Below are positions 17,597 through 26,407 of a stretch of DNA of 64,000 nucleotides, in pieces. Source of the DNA: an uncultured Desulfuromusa sp. (GTDB taxonomy: Bacteria; Desulfobacterota; Desulfuromonadia; Desulfuromonadales; Geopsychrobacteraceae); assembly GCF_963675815.1 (NCBI RefSeq), contig NZ_OY776574.1, forward strand, positions 1,668,001-1,732,000. Direction: 5' to 3'. The position numbers and the translations under genes were made by a program. Numbering within the stretch: the first letter of the stretch is position 1; every line of letters begins with the position of its first letter. Below the pieces are notes generated by a model, which saw only the letters and a program-made list of their open reading frames with translations, ran no database searches and was not told the origin of the DNA.

Positions 17597-18937
17597 ATGA
17601 TAAAGCTAAGAGAATATCTTTCCGGTGTACTGTCGAGGGATGATGACCTGGACCGTGCTTGTCATAGTATCCCAGAAGAATCTTGCAGGGAATCCTCGAG
17701 GAATTTTTCCATCAATGTTTGCAATGGCGCTGCTTCAAAACTGGCAGAGCAGATTGCGGGTCCAAACCTGATCCTTCCGTGGTTGTTTCAACTACTCGGC
17801 ACACCGGTCTGGATGTTTGGTTTTCTGATGCCGATTAAGCAGAGTTTTTCCTTGCTGCCACAGATGATTGTTGCAGGACAGATCAGGCAACTGGCCAAGC
17901 GTAAATGGATTTGGGTTGGTTCAGCTGTCGTTCAGGTCCTCTGTCTGCTGCTGATGATTCCGGTCGCCCTCTGGCTGTCGCCTACGGTGGCGGGTTTGTC
18001 ACTATTGGGACTCCTGATAATTTTCAGTACCGCAAGTGGTACGGCTTCGGTGGCGTTTCAGGATGTTTTAGGTAAAACTATAGACAAAGGGCACCGAGGG
18101 AAATTGCTGGCGCGCAGAGCTCTTGTCGGTGGACTGCTCACCACAGTTGCTGGTTTGTTGTTAAATCGCTACCGAGAGGCACAACAAGGGCTCACTCCGG
18201 TGCTGTTTTTGTTGTTTGCTGCCGCTGTTCTTTGGGGCTTGTCTGCCCTGTTTTTTGCTTTGATTCGTGAGTTTCCCGGCGCGGTTCAGGGGGGTCGCAA
18301 CGCGATTTCAGAATCGCAGGCAGGCTTCAAGCTGTTCCATCAACATTCTGGGTTCAGGAAATTTTTAGCGGCGCGTTCGTTGTTGCTTGCTGTTGAGTTA
18401 GCAACACCGTTTTTTGTGTTACACGCCGGTCAGCTGTTGCAACTGAATATTCAGAGTGTTGGTTCTCTCATTGTCGCTGTCGGTGTCTCTCAAATCCTCA
18501 GCAGCCCTTTCTGGGGAAAAATGGCGGATCAAACCAGCAAGAAGGTTATGGCTCTCAGCTCTTTAATTGCTTTTATGGCCGCGGTGTTGGCACTTTTTCT
18601 GACAGTTGTGCCCTGGTATTCATTTCAATACGCTGGTTATCTGTTGGTCTTTGTGTTGATTGGATTGGCGGAAGCGGGAGTGAGGCTGGGTCGCAAAACT
18701 TATCTGGTCGATGCCGCTCCGGCTGATGAAAGAGCAACCTATACAGCATTCAGCAACAGTTTTGTCGGCATTCTTGCCATTGTCAGCGGTGTAACCGGTT
18801 TGATTGCTCAATGGTTGGGAGCATCGGTGATGATTTTTGCCATCGCAATCTTTATGTTATTGGGTTTTTGGGTTTGCAGGCAAATGCCTGAAGCGGACGC
18901 TATGATCAGCGGTGAATCGTCTCAAGGTGTTCCATAG
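17597..18937 (+). CDS. Major facilitator superfamily transporter
   Basis: A 446-residue polytopic protein with about 12 hydrophobic segments in two halves, e.g. WLFQLLGTPVWMFGFLMPI and FAIAIFMLLGFWVCRQM near the end. The loop after the second or third helix has GKTIDKGHRGKLLARRALVGG, and the second half shows FWGKMADQTSKKVMALSS, an MFS-A-like GxLaDr loop. The hydrophilic first ~45 residues are unusually long. The substrate cannot be predicted. It begins three bases after the small membrane protein and overlaps the convergent nitrilase gene by 16 bases, so the two tails share sequence. Confidence 0.75.
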   Translation: MIKLREYLSGVLSRDDDLDRACHSIPEESCRESSRNFSINVCNGAASKLAEQIAGPNLILPWLFQLLGTPVWMFGFLMPIKQSFSLLPQMIVAGQIRQLAKRKWIWVGSAVVQVLCLLLMIPVALWLSPTVAGLSLLGLLIIFSTASGTASVAFQDVLGKTIDKGHRGKLLARRALVGGLLTTVAGLLLNRYREAQQGLTPVLFLLFAAAVLWGLSALFFALIREFPGAVQGGRNAISESQAGFKLFHQHSGFRKFLAARSLLLAVELATPFFVLHAGQLLQLNIQSVGSLIVAVGVSQILSSPFWGKMADQTSKKVMALSSLIAFMAAVLALFLTVVPWYSFQYAGYLLVFVLIGLAEAGVRLGRKTYLVDAAPADERATYTAFSNSFVGILAIVSGVTGLIAQWLGASVMIFAIAIFMLLGFWVCRQMPEADAMISGESSQGVP

Positions 18938-19707
18938 ACATCCGCTCTCCTGTCGTTGAGAATGTCAATCTTTTTGCGGTAACTTTCCATTTCAGAAAAA
19001 TCAAGTTTTGCGACCAGTTCGATGTTTTCTTCGGCAGCAATTTGCAGAACATCTCCCAGTGGTGAAATTAATTGACTGAGACCGGTAAAATCAAGCTTAC
19101 CCTGAATGCCACAACAATTAGCAGCAATCACAAAGAGCTGGTTCTCAATTGCCCGGGCACGCAGAAGAGTTTTCCAATGTTCTTGGCGAGGTTTGGGCCA
19201 CTCTGCGGGAATGCAGATAATCTCTGCTCCTGCTAATGCTAATTTGCGGAATAATTCCGGAAACCGCAGGTCATAGCAGATTGCTATTCCCAGCCTGCCA
19301 ATTGATGTATCGATAACCAGGCTGTGATCACCGGAACTAAGAAACCGATCCTCGTGCATGGTTGAAAATAGATGTAATTTTCGATAGCTGCCGACGATTT
19401 CACTTTTATCGATAACGTAGGCTGTGTTGTAAATACGATCATCTTCGAGTTCCGGTAGACTGCCAACAGTCACTAAATCCAGCTTCAGGCATTCCTTCTG
19501 CATTTCTTCCAATACGCGCGGAGTTTCTTTTGCCAGCTCAGTAAGATTGCGATAATCGTAACCGCAGCTCCACATTTCGGGTAATACTGCCAGCCTTGCC
19601 CCTTGCTGAGCGACCCGCTGTAGTGCTGCGGTAGCTGTGTCGAGGTTAGCGTCGATATAGCCTAAAGAAATATTGAATTGGATTGAAGCGCAGATTAAAT
19701 GTTTCAT
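18922..19707 (-). CDS. Carbon-nitrogen hydrolase (nitrilase superfamily, NIT2/omega-amidase-like)
   Basis: A 261-residue cytoplasmic amidase. The catalytic Glu is in LAVLPEMWSCG, the Lys in YRKLHLF, and the nucleophilic Cys in GIAICYDLRFPELFR, so the E-K-C triad is complete. The DLRFPELFR context resembles NIT2/YafV-type omega-amidases, which hydrolyse alpha-ketoglutaramate and related monoamides, clearing by-products of transamination. Length fits. ATG 19707 was chosen; the ribosome site is weak. It converges on the MFS gene with a 16-base overlap and has the nqr promoter region behind it. The exact amide substrate is inference. Confidence 0.85.
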   Translation of the reverse strand: MKHLICASIQFNISLGYIDANLDTATAALQRVAQQGARLAVLPEMWSCGYDYRNLTELAKETPRVLEEMQKECLKLDLVTVGSLPELEDDRIYNTAYVIDKSEIVGSYRKLHLFSTMHEDRFLSSGDHSLVIDTSIGRLGIAICYDLRFPELFRKLALAGAEIICIPAEWPKPRQEHWKTLLRARAIENQLFVIAANCCGIQGKLDFTGLSQLISPLGDVLQIAAEENIELVAKLDFSEMESYRKKIDILNDRRADVYGTP

Positions 19708-20073
19708 TTTGTTCGTCGACTTTCCTTGGCGGCGAAATTTTATTTTATCTTACGAGACTCTATTCCAAGCCGTTCTTGACGGGATTTTCTTTACCGGTAA
19801 AAAACCGTAAAAAGAAAAAAAGAATGTCATATTTTTTATTGTTTTTCCCTGCTGTCCGTGTATACTGTGTACGATTTTTTTTAACAAATAGTACACTTTT
19901 TGGGGATAAATAGCCGCCTTAGAGATGTTTTTTATACTGACAGTTTAACTGTTTTATAAAATAATGAAAAGTATTCCTTTTCGCCCGTGAAGTTTCTAAG
20001 AGAATTGGCCGAATTTTAGTAAAAAATAGAGGACTCGGATTGATTCACAACCCTTTTTAGAAAGCGCACTAAC
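19708..20073. other. AT-rich promoter region between the amidase gene and the nqr operon
   Basis: This 366-base gap separates divergent genes and should contain the nqr operon promoter. I see GTGTAC (19867-19872) and its inverse GTACAC (19891-19896) 18 bases apart, and several T- or A-rich tracts, but no convincing -35/-10 pair. The ribosome site before nqrA (AGAAAG) is weak. No coding frame is supported. Confidence 0.4.
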
Positions 20074-21411
20074 ATGATCAAAATCAGTAAAGGCTTGGAC
20101 TTGCCCATTACCGGCAGTCCCGAACAGACTATCTCTGACGGCTTGGCGGTTAAGACCGTTGCAGTGCTCGGTCCGGATTATGTCGGCATGAAGCCAAGCA
20201 TGAGTGTAAAGGTTGGTGATCAGGTCAAGCTTGGACAACTGCTGTTCACCGATAAGAAAACTGCAGGGGTCAAATATACCGCTCCGGGTTGTGGTGAGGT
20301 GGTTGCCATAAACCGTGGCGAGCGCCGGGCTTTGCAGTCGGTTGTTATTAAATTGAATGGATCTGATGCTGAGAGCTTTGATTCATTTTCAGGGGCGGAA
20401 CTGGAGACTCTGGACCGTGAAAAGGTGGTCAGCAATCTGGTTGACTCTGGTCTCTGGCCGACTTTGAAGACCAGACCTTTCAGCAAAGTTCCTGCAATTG
20501 ATAGCATTCCGCACTCAATTTTTGTTGCCGCTATGGATACCAACCCGTTGGCTGCTAAAGCAGAATTGATCATCAAGGAGGAAGAACAGGCGTTTACCGA
20601 CGGCCTCAAAATTCTGACTCGCCTTACTGAGGGGAAAGTTTATGTTTGCCAAAAGCCCGGAGTTGCTCTTCCTGCTGTCAGTGGGACAAGTAAGGAGGAA
20701 TTTGATGGGCCTCATCCTGCCGGGCTTGCCGGTACTCATATTCACTTTCTTGATCCGGTGAATGAGGCAAAGACTGTCTGGACGATCAATTATCAGGATG
20801 TCATAGCTTTCGGTAAGTTTTTTGTTTCTGGTCAGTTGCCCGTCGATCGAGTTATCGCTCTAGGTGGCCCCGGGGTTAAGAAGCCCCGTTTATTGCGCAC
20901 GCGCATTGGAGCCTCCCTCGATGAACTGTTGGCTGGTGAGCTGAATTCCGGGGAACAACGGGTTGTTTCCGGTTCTGTTTTGGATGGTACAACTGCTGAG
21001 GGGCCAATGGCATTTCTTGGGCGTTATCATCTGCAGGTATCGGTACTGCCGGAAAAACGGGATCGTGAGTTTTTTGCCTCTCTGACTGCCGGCACTGATA
21101 AATTTTCCATCAAACGGGCATTTTTGTCCGCATTTACCGGTGGACCTTCAACCCCAATGAATACCAGTCAATACGGCAGTAAAGGGAATGTCCTTGCGAT
21201 AGGGTCCTTTGAAAAAGTTCTGCCGATTGACACATTGCCCAACTTCCTGCTTCGGAGTCTGGCTGCTGGAGATACAGACCAAGCTCAGGATCTTGGGTGT
21301 CTTGAACTGGCGGAAGAGGATCTGGCGTTGTGTACCTATGTCTGTGCCGGGAAGAACGATTACGGCATTATGCTGCGCGACGCTCTTACCATCATTGAGA
21401 AAGAGGGATAA
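20074..21411 (+). CDS. nqrA: Na+-translocating NADH:quinone reductase subunit A
   Basis: A 445-residue soluble subunit of the Nqr complex, which oxidises NADH, reduces quinone and pumps Na+ across the inner membrane. NqrA lies on the cytoplasmic face and helps form the quinone site. It starts with IKISKGLDLPITGSPEQTI, the family signature, and keeps HFLDPVNEAKTVWTINYQDV and the ALGGPGVKKPRLLRTRIGA region. Length is standard. It heads a tight operon: nqrB starts five bases after its stop. A Rnf complex would have RnfC with Fe-S cysteines instead; none are present here, so this is true Nqr. Confidence 0.95.
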   Translation: MIKISKGLDLPITGSPEQTISDGLAVKTVAVLGPDYVGMKPSMSVKVGDQVKLGQLLFTDKKTAGVKYTAPGCGEVVAINRGERRALQSVVIKLNGSDAESFDSFSGAELETLDREKVVSNLVDSGLWPTLKTRPFSKVPAIDSIPHSIFVAAMDTNPLAAKAELIIKEEEQAFTDGLKILTRLTEGKVYVCQKPGVALPAVSGTSKEEFDGPHPAGLAGTHIHFLDPVNEAKTVWTINYQDVIAFGKFFVSGQLPVDRVIALGGPGVKKPRLLRTRIGASLDELLAGELNSGEQRVVSGSVLDGTTAEGPMAFLGRYHLQVSVLPEKRDREFFASLTAGTDKFSIKRAFLSAFTGGPSTPMNTSQYGSKGNVLAIGSFEKVLPIDTLPNFLLRSLAAGDTDQAQDLGCLELAEEDLALCTYVCAGKNDYGIMLRDALTIIEKEG

Positions 21412-21416
21412 CGGCT

Positions 21417-22532
21417 GTGAAATTACTCGATGTATTGTCCGAAGCGGTAGGTAAGTCACTCTACTCCCCCGCTGATGTAACGACAGGTTCGACCCATGTG
21501 CGTGACAGTATAAATCACAAACGGGTTATGAGTATCATTATGCTGGCATTGCTGCCCTGCATTCTGATGGCGATTTGGAACAGTGGTTTTCAGGCGAACC
21601 TCACTTTGAATCAGATGTTGGCGGCCGGGCAGATTGATGCCTTGCCGACACTGAGTGACAGTACGTCATTGTCAGCCAATATGCTTAAGGGGCTAGGGAA
21701 CTTTCTCCCCATGCTGATTGTTGTCATGCTGGTTCAGGCTGTCTGGGTTGCGGTTTTTGCCTCAATGCGGAAGAAAAGTATCGGTGCCGGATTTCTGGTG
21801 ACCTCAGTGCTGATCGTTCTGCTTATGCCTCCGACAGCTCCTTTATGGCAGGTTGCCATCGCAACCTCGTTTGGTGTGGTTATCGGACGTGAGATTTTTG
21901 GCGGAGTCGGAATGAACTTTTTGAATCCGGCTTTGGTTGCCTGGGTGTTTATGTCTTTGGCTTATTCCGGTTCAATATCCGGTGATGCGGTTTGGACTGC
22001 AGTAGATGGTTACGCCGGCGCGACGCCATTAGCCATGGCACTTAGTGACGGGGTTTCGAGTCTGGCAGGGCAGGGGATTTCCTGGCAGTCTGCATTTTTG
22101 GGAACAATCCCGGGATCCATGGGCGAGACATCGGCTTTGGCTTGCTTGTTTGGTGCACTAATCCTGCTGGTCTCAGGTATAGCCTCATGGCGCATTATCG
22201 CTTCCATTCTGATTGGTGTTGTCGGTCTGTCTTCTGTTCTCTGTATGTTTAATCCCGAGGCGATGAGTCCGGCCTGGCATCTGGTCCTTGGCGGGTTGGC
22301 CTTTGGTATCGTTTTTTTGGCGACCGACCATTCCGCTTCAGCCATGACAGTCAAGGGACAGTGGATCTCAGGGATATTAATTGGTTTACTCATTGTAATC
22401 GTTCGTGTTTACAACCCGACAATGCCTGAGAGTGTCGGAGTTATTCTCCTGTTCGGTAGCGTTATGGCCCCACTGATTGATCGCCTGGTCGTGAACGCAC
22501 ACATCAAGAAAAGGAAGTTGCGCCATGTCTAA
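21417..22532 (+). CDS. nqrB: Na+-translocating NADH:quinone reductase subunit B
   Basis: A 371-residue polytopic subunit, homologous to RnfD, carrying covalent FMN and lining the ion path. The flavin attachment motif is DGYAGATPL with Thr203 as the expected FMN-phosphate acceptor, and MNFLNPALVAWVF is the conserved quinone/flavin-side helix. Start is GTG 21417. It is somewhat shorter than the ~410-residue Vibrio protein, mainly at the N-terminus, which still keeps the STHVRDSINHKRVM element. nqrC overlaps its end by eight bases. Flavinylation needs the apbE product encoded downstream. Confidence 0.94.
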   Translation: MKLLDVLSEAVGKSLYSPADVTTGSTHVRDSINHKRVMSIIMLALLPCILMAIWNSGFQANLTLNQMLAAGQIDALPTLSDSTSLSANMLKGLGNFLPMLIVVMLVQAVWVAVFASMRKKSIGAGFLVTSVLIVLLMPPTAPLWQVAIATSFGVVIGREIFGGVGMNFLNPALVAWVFMSLAYSGSISGDAVWTAVDGYAGATPLAMALSDGVSSLAGQGISWQSAFLGTIPGSMGETSALACLFGALILLVSGIASWRIIASILIGVVGLSSVLCMFNPEAMSPAWHLVLGGLAFGIVFLATDHSASAMTVKGQWISGILIGLLIVIVRVYNPTMPESVGVILLFGSVMAPLIDRLVVNAHIKKRKLRHV

Positions 22533-23298
22533 TGATTCTATTTTTAAAACATTCCTGGTTGCCTTTCTGCTCTGTGTCGTCTGTTCAATTCTGGTCTGCT
22601 TGGCGGCCATCGTGCGGATCGATAAGGAAGCTTACAATAAGCAACTTGAAATACGCAAAACGGTTCTGGCTGCTGGAGGTTTTCAACAACAGATTGATGA
22701 TGGCGGCAATATTGACGAGCTTTTTACTGCCAATATGGAACTCAAGCTGGTTGATCTGGAAACAGGTGAGTATACAACAGCTGTTGACGCTGCAACTTAT
22801 GACCAGAAAGAAGCAGTCAATAATCCTGAGTTGTCGGTGAAGATTCCTGCCGATCAGGATCTTGCCGGAATTGGTACGCGTGCCAAGTATGCAGCTGTTT
22901 ACTTGGAAAAGAGTGGCGATATTGTCTTGCCGATTCGTGGAGCAGGGATGTGGGGCCCCATGTATGGTTATATTGCAATAGCTGCTGACGGGACAACTGT
23001 CAAAGGTTTCACCTTCTATCAGCATGCTGAGACTCCAGGTTTGGGGGCAGAGGTTGATAACCCGAAATGGAAACAGCAATGGCCTGACAAGAAGTTATAT
23101 AATGATTCCGGAAAGCTTGTCCTGAAGGTTGTTAAGAAGGGGGAATACAATCCAAATGCGGCTGATGCCGTTAACACAATAGATGGTATTGCGGGGTCAA
23201 CAGTCACTGGCGGCAAGGTGCATAACATCATTCGTTACTGGTTTGGAGAAAATGGTTATGCTCCCTTCCTGAATAAACTCAAAGCAAAGAGAGGCTAG
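22525..23298 (+). CDS. nqrC: Na+-translocating NADH:quinone reductase subunit C
   Basis: A 257-residue subunit with one N-terminal membrane helix (FLVAFLLCVVCSILVCLAAIV) and a periplasmic FMN-binding domain homologous to RnfG. The flavinylation site reads DGIAGSTVTGGKV with Thr226 as the FMN acceptor; the usual SGAT is AGST here, still fitting the D-x-x-[SA]-G-[AS]-[ST] pattern recognised by ApbE. FYQHAETPGLGAEV is the conserved flavin-fold segment. It overlaps nqrB by eight bases and is followed two bases later by nqrD. Confidence 0.93.
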   Translation: MSNDSIFKTFLVAFLLCVVCSILVCLAAIVRIDKEAYNKQLEIRKTVLAAGGFQQQIDDGGNIDELFTANMELKLVDLETGEYTTAVDAATYDQKEAVNNPELSVKIPADQDLAGIGTRAKYAAVYLEKSGDIVLPIRGAGMWGPMYGYIAIAADGTTVKGFTFYQHAETPGLGAEVDNPKWKQQWPDKKLYNDSGKLVLKVVKKGEYNPNAADAVNTIDGIAGSTVTGGKVHNIIRYWFGENGYAPFLNKLKAKRG

Positions 23299-23300
23299 TC

Positions 23301-23915
23301 ATGGCAAAAGCAAAAGACGCGCTGCTGGATCCATTATTTAACAACAATCCGATAGCCTTGCAGATTCTTGGTATCTGTTCTGCTCTGGCAGTGACTAACA
23401 AGCTATCGACCGCTTTGACAATGACAATAGCAGTGACCCTGGTTACTTCATGTTCCAACGCGGCGATCAGTGCTATCCGCAACCATATTCCAAATAGTAT
23501 CCGGATTATTGTGCAGATGACCATTATTGCCACTCTGGTTATCATTATTGATCAGATGCTCAAAGCTTACCTCTATGAAATGAGTAAGGCTTTGTCCGTT
23601 TACGTTGGTCTGATTATCACGAACTGTATCGTTATGGGGCGTGCTGAAGCCTATGCGATGAAAAATCCGGTTGGGTTGAGTTTTCTGGACGGTGTCGGCA
23701 ATGGTTTGGGTTATGGGGCAGTTCTCCTGGCTGTTGGCTTTGTCCGGGAACTTTTTGGTTCTGGAAAGCTTTTTGGCGTGACTATTCTGAACACTGTTAA
23801 CGATGGTGGTTGGTATGTCACTAATGGTCTGATGCTGTTAGCCCCGAGTGCCTTTTTCCTGATCGGCTTCATTATCTGGGGTTTGCGTACCTGGAAACCT
23901 GAACTTCAAGAATAG
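23301..23915 (+). CDS. nqrD: Na+-translocating NADH:quinone reductase subunit D
   Basis: A 204-residue membrane subunit with six hydrophobic segments, one of the inverted pair NqrD/NqrE that encloses the membrane-embedded iron centre and takes part in Na+ movement. Family features are the start DPLFNNNPIALQILGICSALAVT, with NKLSTALTMTIAVT, and the second half ITNCIVMGRAEAYAMKNPV and GFVRELFGSGKLFG. The cysteines in LGICSAL and TNCIVMG fit the known iron-ligand positions. It lies two bases after nqrC and eleven before nqrE. Confidence 0.94.
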   Translation: MAKAKDALLDPLFNNNPIALQILGICSALAVTNKLSTALTMTIAVTLVTSCSNAAISAIRNHIPNSIRIIVQMTIIATLVIIIDQMLKAYLYEMSKALSVYVGLIITNCIVMGRAEAYAMKNPVGLSFLDGVGNGLGYGAVLLAVGFVRELFGSGKLFGVTILNTVNDGGWYVTNGLMLLAPSAFFLIGFIIWGLRTWKPELQE

Positions 23916-23926
23916 GAATAACCGTG

Positions 23927-24535
23927 ATGTCACATTATTTTATGATTTTCTTTAATTCGGTTTTCATCGACAACATTGCCCTGACCTTCTTTTTGGGGAT
24001 GTGTACCTTTATCGCTGTATCAAAAAAAGTTGATACTGCGATCATGCTGAGTGCCGCTGTTATCGTTGTTGAAGTCATTACCGTGCCGGTTAACAACCTT
24101 CTTTATGTTTTTCTGCTTAAGAAGGGAGCTTTGGCTTGGGCTGGTTATCCGAATCTCGACCTGAGTTTTCTGGGTTTGATCTGTTATATCGGCGTTATTG
24201 CCGCTATCGTACAGATCCTTGAAATGGCTCTTGATAAGTATTTTCCTGCGCTGTACAACGCTTTGGGAATCTTTCTTCCTTTGATCACCGTTAACTGTGC
24301 CATTCTTGGTGCGGCTCTGTTTATGGTTGAACGTGATTATAATGTTGTTGAAAGTACCGTGTACGGTGCTGGTGTTGGTGTCGGTTTTGGTTTGGCTATC
24401 TGTTTGTTGGCAGGTATTCGCGAAAAACTTTCATACAGCGATGTTCCCAAAGGATTACGCGGAGTTGGTGTGACGTTTATTATTGTCGGTTTAATGGCCA
24501 TGTCGTTTAGGGCATTTTCAGGTCTGCAATTTTAA
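23927..24535 (+). CDS. nqrE: Na+-translocating NADH:quinone reductase subunit E
   Basis: A 202-residue membrane subunit, inverted-topology partner of NqrD. It has FIDNIALTFFLGMCTFIAVSKKVDTA near the start and VNCAILGAALFMVERDYN in the second half; the cysteines in LGMCTF and VNCAIL match the iron-binding pair. The start could be GTG 23924 or ATG 23927; AGGAA at 23914-23918 suits the ATG (8-base gap). It is separated from nqrF by about 30 bases, the largest gap inside the six-gene pump operon. Confidence 0.93.
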   Translation: MSHYFMIFFNSVFIDNIALTFFLGMCTFIAVSKKVDTAIMLSAAVIVVEVITVPVNNLLYVFLLKKGALAWAGYPNLDLSFLGLICYIGVIAAIVQILEMALDKYFPALYNALGIFLPLITVNCAILGAALFMVERDYNVVESTVYGAGVGVGFGLAICLLAGIREKLSYSDVPKGLRGVGVTFIIVGLMAMSFRAFSGLQF

Positions 24536-24565
24536 TAGCGGTAGAATTAGAGTATTAAGGATTGG

Positions 24566-25801
24566 GTGAATAGTATGGAACTAGTAATTGCAGGTAGTAC
24601 CATGTTCACGGGAGTCATTCTCGCGTTGGTTGCCATCATTTTGGTCGCGCGCAAGAGTTTGGTTCCCAGCGGTGAAATCCACTTTTACATTAATGATGAT
24701 CCTGATAAAACCATCGATACAAAGCCTGGTGGCAAGCTTCTGGGGTCGTTAGCTGAACAGGGGATCTTCATTCCTTCAGCCTGTGGTGGTGGTGGTACAT
24801 GTGGTCAATGCCATATTCAGGTTTTTGACGGTGGTGGTGATATTCTTCCTACTGAAACCGGATTTATCACAAAACGTCAGGCTCGCGAAGGGCTCCGTCT
24901 TGCTTGTCAGGTTGGTGTCAAACAAGATATGAAGCTCGGCATACCGGCAGAAATTTTTGACATCAAGAAGTGGGAATGCACGGTCAGGTCAAATGACGGT
25001 AAAGCTACATTTATTAAAGAATTAATTGTTGATCTTCCTGAGGGTGAAGATTGTGATTTCAGGGCTGGTGGTTATATTCAGATTGAAGCCCCGGCGCATG
25101 AACTCTCTTACTCTGAGTTTGATATTGAAGAGGAGTATCGCGAAGATTGGGATAAATTTGATCTCTGGCGCTACAAGTCAGTAGTTAAAGAACCTATTAT
25201 GCGCGCTTATTCAATGGCCAGTTATCCTCTGGAAAAAGGGATGATCATGCTCAATGTGCGCTGTTGTCCACCACCTCCGAATGTTCCGGATGCACCCCCA
25301 GGCCAGATGTCATCATTTATCTTCAACCTTAAGCCTGGTGACAAAGTTACTATTTCCGGTCCCTACGGTGAATTCTTTGCTCGGGAAACCGATAACGAGA
25401 TGGTATTCATCGGTGGTGGCGCCGGTATGGCACCGATGCGGTCGCACATTTATGATCAATTATTGCGGTTAAATTCAACCCGGAAAATGACTTACTGGTA
25501 TGGAGCTCGTAGTCTGAAAGAGATGTTCTATGTCGACGAGTTGAATGAACTTCAGGACAAGTATCCGAACTTCAAGTGGTATTGTGCTCTGTCAGACCCA
25601 ATGCCGGAAGACAATTGGACTGGTCCGGTAGGCTTTATCCATAACGTTCTTTATGATCTTTATATTAAAGATCATGAAGCTCCTGAAGATTGTGAATACT
25701 ATATGTGTGGTCCGCCACTAATGGCTAATGCGGTTACCAACATGCTGCTGGATCAGGGTGTCGAGCGTGAAAACATCATGTTTGACGATTTTGGTCCCTG
25801 A
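24566..25801 (+). CDS. nqrF: Na+-translocating NADH:quinone reductase subunit F
   Basis: A 411-residue subunit, the NADH-oxidising entry of the pump. An N-terminal membrane helix (residues ~12-28) is followed by a plant-type 2Fe-2S ferredoxin domain with Cys73, Cys79, Cys82 and Cys114 (CGGGGTCGQC motif), then an FAD domain with MRAYSMASYP and an NADH domain with FIGGGAGMAPMRSHI and the C-terminal YYMCGPPLM. Start is GTG 24566, with AAGGA four bases upstream; ATG 24575 would be 13 bases from it. Length and order match the Vibrio subunit. An 83-base gap follows before a ferritin-like gene. Confidence 0.95.
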   Translation: MNSMELVIAGSTMFTGVILALVAIILVARKSLVPSGEIHFYINDDPDKTIDTKPGGKLLGSLAEQGIFIPSACGGGGTCGQCHIQVFDGGGDILPTETGFITKRQAREGLRLACQVGVKQDMKLGIPAEIFDIKKWECTVRSNDGKATFIKELIVDLPEGEDCDFRAGGYIQIEAPAHELSYSEFDIEEEYREDWDKFDLWRYKSVVKEPIMRAYSMASYPLEKGMIMLNVRCCPPPPNVPDAPPGQMSSFIFNLKPGDKVTISGPYGEFFARETDNEMVFIGGGAGMAPMRSHIYDQLLRLNSTRKMTYWYGARSLKEMFYVDELNELQDKYPNFKWYCALSDPMPEDNWTGPVGFIHNVLYDLYIKDHEAPEDCEYYMCGPPLMANAVTNMLLDQGVERENIMFDDFGP

Positions 25802-25884
25802 TTTAAGGGGCTAGTTGATCAGGAATAATTCTTTTGCCGGATCTTGGGAAGCCGTTGTATTCCGGTTGATATGGGAGGGCACAG

Positions 25885-26340
25885 ATGCCGTACGGACAAG
25901 CAAAAGAGATTGTGAATGCCGCTCAGGAATTTCACCGTAGAGCGAGTGCATTTTATCAACAACTTGCGAATAAAGCCGAAGGTTCCAAAGTTAAAATGTT
26001 GCTTGATTACCTTGTGCGTCATGAAGCTCACTTGGATCGTGCTTTAGGTGATTACAAGGACGAGATTAAATCTAAAGCTTTGGATGCATGGTATCAATAT
26101 GCCCAGGAGCAATGTCTGATGCAGCCATTTGATGTGAGTCAGTATCCGGCTGAAATGACTGTAGAAGATGTTATGAAGATCGGTCTCGAGATTGACGCAT
26201 GTCTCGTTGCTTCATATAAAGGCATGGCTGAAACGGCGACATCTCAAGAGTGTCGTGAAATTTTTGAAAGTTTGTTGTTGATGGAAAAGCAACAAAAACA
26301 CAAATTAGCTCGTGTTGCTCTCGAAATAGACGAAATGTAG
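25885..26340 (+). CDS. Ferritin-like four-helix protein of unknown function
   Basis: A 151-residue all-helical cytoplasmic protein with no signal or membrane segment. It resembles the ferritin/rubrerythrin fold: helix 1 with AAQEFHRRASAFYQQLANKAE, helix 2 with LDYLVRHEAHLDRALGDYKDE, a Trp-containing linker, helix 3 with GLEIDACLVASYKGMAETA and helix 4 with LLLMEKQQKHKLARVALEIDEM. Candidate metal residues (E/H in HEAHLD and KQQKHK) are present but not the full rubrerythrin EXXH pairs, and no rubredoxin cysteines. It has a strong GGGAGG site and lies within the nqr cluster, just before a terminator, so it probably shares the nqr transcript. A role in iron supply to, or protection of, the pump is a guess. 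Confidence 0.6.
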   Translation: MPYGQAKEIVNAAQEFHRRASAFYQQLANKAEGSKVKMLLDYLVRHEAHLDRALGDYKDEIKSKALDAWYQYAQEQCLMQPFDVSQYPAEMTVEDVMKIGLEIDACLVASYKGMAETATSQECREIFESLLLMEKQQKHKLARVALEIDEM

Positions 26341-26366
26341 ATTTATTCTGTCATCAGGATTATAAA

Positions 26367-26398
26367 GCCGCATCTGTTGAATGATGCGGCTTTTTTTT
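26367..26398 (+). terminator. Intrinsic terminator between the ferritin-like gene and apbE
   Basis: GCCGCATC (26367-26374) pairs perfectly with GATGCGGC (26383-26390) around an eight-base loop and runs into T8. The apbE ribosome site GGAG begins directly after the T-tract, so apbE either depends on read-through or has a promoter I cannot see. Confidence 0.9.
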
Positions 26399-26407
26399 GG
26401 AGAAGTG

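Noticed and set aside
20074..25801. Rnf complex instead of Nqr
   Set aside because: The first subunit lacks the Fe-S cysteines of RnfC, NqrF has the ferredoxin-FAD-NADH layout, and apbE-nqrM follow, which fits Nqr.
26381..26407. Upstream in-frame ATG for apbE
   Set aside because: It falls inside the terminator stem and T-tract and has no ribosome site; ATG 26408 has GGAG at the right distance.
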